The notes under the pieces were generated by a model. It ran no database searches and had not been told where the DNA came from. It was given only the letters and a program-made list of their open reading frames with translations. Position numbers and translations under genes: made by a program. DNA of 64,000 bases from Eucalyptus grandis (taxonomy: Eukaryota; Streptophyta; Magnoliopsida; Myrtales; Myrtaceae). The DNA lies in assembly GCF_016545825.1 (NCBI RefSeq), contig NC_052619.1, forward strand, positions 30,047,803 through 30,111,802, read 5' to 3'. Below, piece by piece: positions 60,601 to 64,000 of this stretch (positions are counted from its first letter, which is position 1; each line of letters begins with the position of its first letter).

Positions 60601-63115
60601 CCATGGGCACTAGTTTTAACCACTAAATATAGTACAAAAGTGTATAAAAACACTTTGAAAATTGAATGTGAACATATTTCAAGAGAGCAGTATGCTTTAA
60701 ATAGAAACTTTTATATTACCAAGGCATTGTTAGTAACCCTTAACAAGTTCCCTAGGGGCAATCTTTAGTATTTTTCTTGACAAATTCCCCCTGAAAAAAA
60801 GTGTCTTTTTATGTGGCATAATTTGTTCCTTTGTGACTGCCGACATACTAATGTGATGATACATGTCAACATTTAAATTGGTATTGGAGCTTACCGTTCT
60901 TTCAATCAACTGTTAGTGTGCCTCATTCAGCAAATTGAAGACCTCATGAGAAAAGCACATTACAAGCCAAGTCTTTTTCTCAGTCAGTTTTTGATTGAAA
61001 AACTTGACGGAGTGACCCGGTTGAAAGTGAAATCAAAGTTGAGTGACTCGATTGAAAAATGAAAACACTGTGACCTATATTATAGGTAGGATATGAATGC
61101 ATGGCACAAAATATGTTAGCCTACAAATAGTCAGCTTACCACTCTCTCCAATGACAGTGAATAATCTTCCGTTTTACCCAAGGGAGGTTAAATGTAAAAG
61201 TTGATGAGCAGAAACCTAACAAACATGGACGGATGCTGCAGAAATATACTTACTGATAAAAGGAATTCGAGGATCATGTTATAAACTTCCAAATGTAAAT
61301 TCCAAATTTTATAAGGGACAAATTATAGTCAATACCTTGTCAAACTATCGCGTGGCCTAAAACTTATAAGTATTCTTAAGCTTAACAGTGTTTAGTCTTT
61401 TACATTTTGTACAATTTTATCTTATCTGATGGCTCTTCAAATATAGATGATTAGTGTCAATATATAAATTGCAAGGCAGCTACAGTGATGAAAGAACCTA
61501 AACTTTTGAATGAACTTCCCAATGACAAGTGTTAAGTCCCGCATTCTTCAGTGAAAACTGTGTTCTCAGTGAAGACGATATGGCAGTCTCTGTTTTTCTG
61601 GGTTGGGATGGTATTCTCTAGGGATGGTTTTTGCAATGAATTAATCACCTCAGATAAGCACTCAATTTTTTTTTTTTTTTTTTTTGGGTCGAAAGATAAG
61701 CATCCAACTGAGGCATCAAGAAATATTTACATTTTTCATCTAATGAACTTACTCGATTTTCACTTCCATGACATCATATATAATAATCCCTTAGAATTCT
61801 ATGGTATTATTCTGTTTATTCCAATAGCATTCCTGTTTTCTTGCTTCAAAATGCAAGCACAAGATGTTATCCTTGGTCCTGTCCAAGTCATAGGACTCTT
61901 ATCTTTTAAGTTCACACTTGGGGAGACATATCATGCGATTGCTTTTGCTTCAGTAATACTTTTTTTTTTATTTGCTTGGGATAATGTCGCAAACAGTCCC
62001 TCAACTTCGACCCAATGTGCAGTTTGGTCTCTGAATTTTTAATTTGTTCAATGTGGTCCCTAAACTTTAATATAATGCACAATATGGTCCTGAACTTTTA
62101 ATTTGTTCAACTAAATTGAACATTTTCATACAGTTTAGGGACTGTTTTGAATATGTACAAAAGTTTGGGGACTTCATTGAACAAATTAAAAGTTCTGCGT
62201 TGGGCTAAAGTTAAGGGACTATGTTAAACAAATAAAAACTCAGGGACCAAACCGCACATTGGACCAAAGTGCAGTTACTGTTCAAAAAGCAAGTACAATA
62301 TGTCGTTTTTCCTGTCCAAATCTTTTGAATCATATCACATAAGTTCATACTTAGCAAGATGCTAGTGTCACGGGCCGATCGATCAACTCTCGATCAAGGG
62401 CCGTGACACTAGCATATGATGAGATCATTTTTGGTTTAGTTAGACGCTATTTGACCCATCATTTTAGAAGATGTGCCATTTCCAGTGCTGTCTTCATGAT
62501 ATTGAGTTCACTACTCCCTAACATCCCAAGCAGTTTTATACGAGGCATGGCAGCTTGCTAATTTGCTCTCTAATAAGTAACCCAGCTGGTTTTTGAGTTA
62601 TCATCTATTTTATGATACTTGTGACTTGGCTCATTTTTCCCAAGTGGGTTACGACAAAAGGTTTGCATGGTTCTTTCCTTCCATTTAACAATTTTTTAGT
62701 TTAGTCTTCTTCTTATATGACTCTGCCTTGGCAATCTGAACTTTGGTTCCTCCTTTCTGCTAAATATGTACTCTTTTCTGGTCCCTTCTGGTAGCCACCT
62801 TCAGTTTTGTGTATCACGGTTCATCACCTGAGTAAAATAGGAAGACTGTTGGAGGTTCTTATTTGAGGCATCTCCTATTGATTAAGCAGCCACAGATGGT
62901 GTCGAGGCAGAGATTAATTGGTTCCTTGCATTTTATTATCAGGTGCTCATCACCTAGATTTGCGTGCTGCAACGGCAGAAGATCCCAACTGGCTGGTAGA
63001 ACAGAGAGCAACTGAGATCAGGGTGATTAAGAAGTGGTTGAGCGACTATTATGAGGCGAAGGGAGCTAGTTTACTATCTAATGTTGAAACGGGCGACAGG
63101 GCTACATCCATGTAA
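54670..63115 (+). CDS. S28 serine carboxypeptidase (lysosomal Pro-X carboxypeptidase-like), copy 2, intact
   Basis: Ten exons: 54670-55101, 56683-56869, 57113-57246, 57339-57451, 57585-57708, 58453-58602, 58732-58887, 59791-59870, 59958-60007, 62943-63115; 1599 nt, 532 residues, all GT-AG and in frame. Peptidase family S28 cleaves C-terminal residues after Pro; plant members are expected in the secretory path, vacuole or apoplast. Seen: signal peptide (residues 1 to about 24), [23 protein letters not shown] with nucleophile Ser203, [10 protein letters not shown] with Asp453, and GAHHLDLR with the catalytic His (478 or 479). Length is normal for the family. Same exon plan as the tandem copy at 44261-49588; residue identity is high, with most differences near the N-terminus. 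Introns 1 and 9 carry several insertions absent from copy 1. Confidence 0.93.
55142..56409. mobile_element. 1.27-kb fold-back element in intron 1 of S28 copy 2
   Basis: The ends form a ~75-bp inverted repeat with the block gagattttttctaccaaaca and its complement near 56364-56384. Further in, long stretches are also inverted copies (for example ccatccataataaac near 55620 and ggatggtgatc near 56003), so most of the element could fold on itself. Intron 1 of copy 1 lacks it. Superfamily not assigned. Confidence 0.65.
61666..61693 (-). mobile_element. 28-bp LINE-tail insertion in intron 9 of S28 copy 2
   Basis: About 20 T then gggtcgaa, flanked by 14-bp near-perfect repeats agataagcactcaa / agataagcatccaa. 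On the minus strand this is TTCGACCC plus poly(A), the same 3' end as the LINE at 6717-6744. It fits an extremely 5'-truncated LINE copy. Absent from copy 1. Confidence 0.6.
61976..62283. mobile_element. ~300-bp fold-back MITE in intron 9 of S28 copy 2
   Basis: Both halves carry inverted versions of 'caatgtgcagtttggtc' and 'aatttgttcaatgtggtccct'. The matching place in copy 1 (about 48890) has no insert. Exact ends approximate. Confidence 0.65.
62366..62408. mobile_element. 43-bp LTR-end remnant with ctag duplication
   Basis: Starts tgtcacgggccgatcgat and ends ggccgtgaca, the same termini as the LTRs at 7117 and 10155, and is flanked by ctag (62362-62365, 62409-62412). Copy 1 shows the empty site gatgctagcatatgatg at about 48960. 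The interior of the LTR is gone. The ends also form a palindrome. Confidence 0.65.
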
Positions 63116-64000
63116 ACATGTCCACAGCCAAGTAAAATACGCAGAAGGCTACATCCATGTAAATTGGTCCACATACTAAATTGAAATGATTTTATGATAA
63201 CTGCGGGCAGTGGTTGCTCGGAGGGGGTACTATAGACAAAAGTCAATTCGTTTTATAATGGTGTTTACTGAGTAATACAGAATTGGCAGTTCCATTACGA
63301 GGAAAGTTCTGTCGATGATTATTATTGTTAATTTTTTTGGTGCTTTATAGGAAGGTAGGTAAAACTGAGAAAGTTGGATCTATTTCTTGAATGTGTATAA
63401 CTGCAGACTCGGTCTGCAACTAAAAGAAGCCTAGGTCCGATACCATAACATTAATCATGGTTTCACACGGTGCATGTGCGTCGGGCTCAGGCCTGGCCTC
63501 ATCTCTTTATGGTGATGCCATGTTATTTGTAGTTTGAAACATGGTGTTTCGGCTTTCAGACTCCAAGCTGTCTGAAATGAGCATAATTTCTTCACAGCTA
63601 AGGCAATGTTTGGTTGTTGGGAATGAAGCCCCGTTCCCTCGTTTTGGCACCGTTTGGTTACTGGGAATGAGGTGAAACGGAAATAGAAATTGGGAATGAA
63701 AATCGCTGCCCTTCTAGATTTCATGAACATGAGGGGGCTGAGGAATGAATGATGAGCAATGGGAATGAGCTTATTAAGAACGGAAGTAGACATAAGGATC
63801 ATTAACTATGTCTTGGATTTGGTAACTTTTGTATGAAAAGAAATTTCAATATGGCAGGGTTTTTCCATAAATAAAAAAGGCACCAACTTTTGATTAGGGC
63901 CGGTGTGTTTTTATGTGACGCTCAAACGATAGAGTCAAAGTGGTCCCTTCCGTAGAGGTTGGCGCCTTGTGAGGAACTCATAGTAAGCATTCTTTATTTG
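63116..64000. other. downstream region of S28 copy 2
   Basis: No gene recognised. From about 63600 two stretches starting ggcaatgtttggttg and ggcaccgtttggttac look like Tourist-type ends, but the opposite ends lie outside or are not recognisable, so no element is called. Confidence 0.35.

Noticed and set aside
61551..62042. 163-codon plus-strand ORF
   Set aside because: It lies within intron 9 of S28 copy 2 and spans the poly(T) insert and part of a MITE; translation is Phe-rich without a domain.

Overview
This window is a piece of a flowering-plant nuclear genome, most likely a woody eudicot. The species cannot be fixed from the sequence. Evidence: spliced genes with GT-AG introns, a plant vacuolar ATPase subunit, a tandem pair of S28 serine carboxypeptidase genes, and heavy loads of plant-type transposons (L1-like LINE, gag-bearing LTR element primed by initiator tRNA-Met, Mutator-like, hAT-like and Tourist-like elements). 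No RNA genes, CRISPR arrays or bacterial signals were seen.

Layout. 0.6-6.3 kb: minus-strand gene for V-type H+-ATPase subunit H, 11 exons, with a suspicious splice donor after exon 4. 6.7-15.2 kb: a decayed minus-strand L1-like LINE, split inside its RNase H domain by a minus-strand LTR element (7117-10155) that carries gag and protease only. 15.2-19 kb: repeats, including a Tourist-like element (17547-18504). 19.06-33.21 kb: a four-level nest of elements. MULE A has ~880-bp terminal inverted repeats. It holds an LTR fragment, which is split by MULE B (21675-32178; 9-bp target duplication), whose broken transposase gene is in turn split by a 3.0-kb solo LTR (24019-27019) and by a 0.9-kb element (28825-29733). 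MULE B also carries an intact, convergent 129-codon GRF zinc-finger ORF. 33.2-44 kb: a second Tourist-like element, a hAT-like element, a 2.5-kb solo LTR, and repeated copies of an unrecognised segment.

44.2-63.1 kb: two tandem plus-strand genes for lysosomal/vacuolar Pro-X carboxypeptidase-like enzymes (peptidase family S28), with the same 10-exon structure. The downstream copy (54670-63115) reads as an intact 532-residue enzyme with Ser, Asp and His in place. The upstream copy (44261-49588) lacks one base in exon 9, which brings an early stop and removes the catalytic His exon from the frame. Because the introns of the pair still align, the upstream copy serves as an empty-site control for several small insertions in the downstream copy, including a 43-bp LTR-end remnant and a 28-bp LINE-tail insertion.

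The host genes do not form a pathway. The V-ATPase acidifies the vacuole and S28 peptidases generally act in acidic compartments, but their proximity is probably chance. Most of the remaining sequence is transposon-derived or featureless AT-rich DNA.
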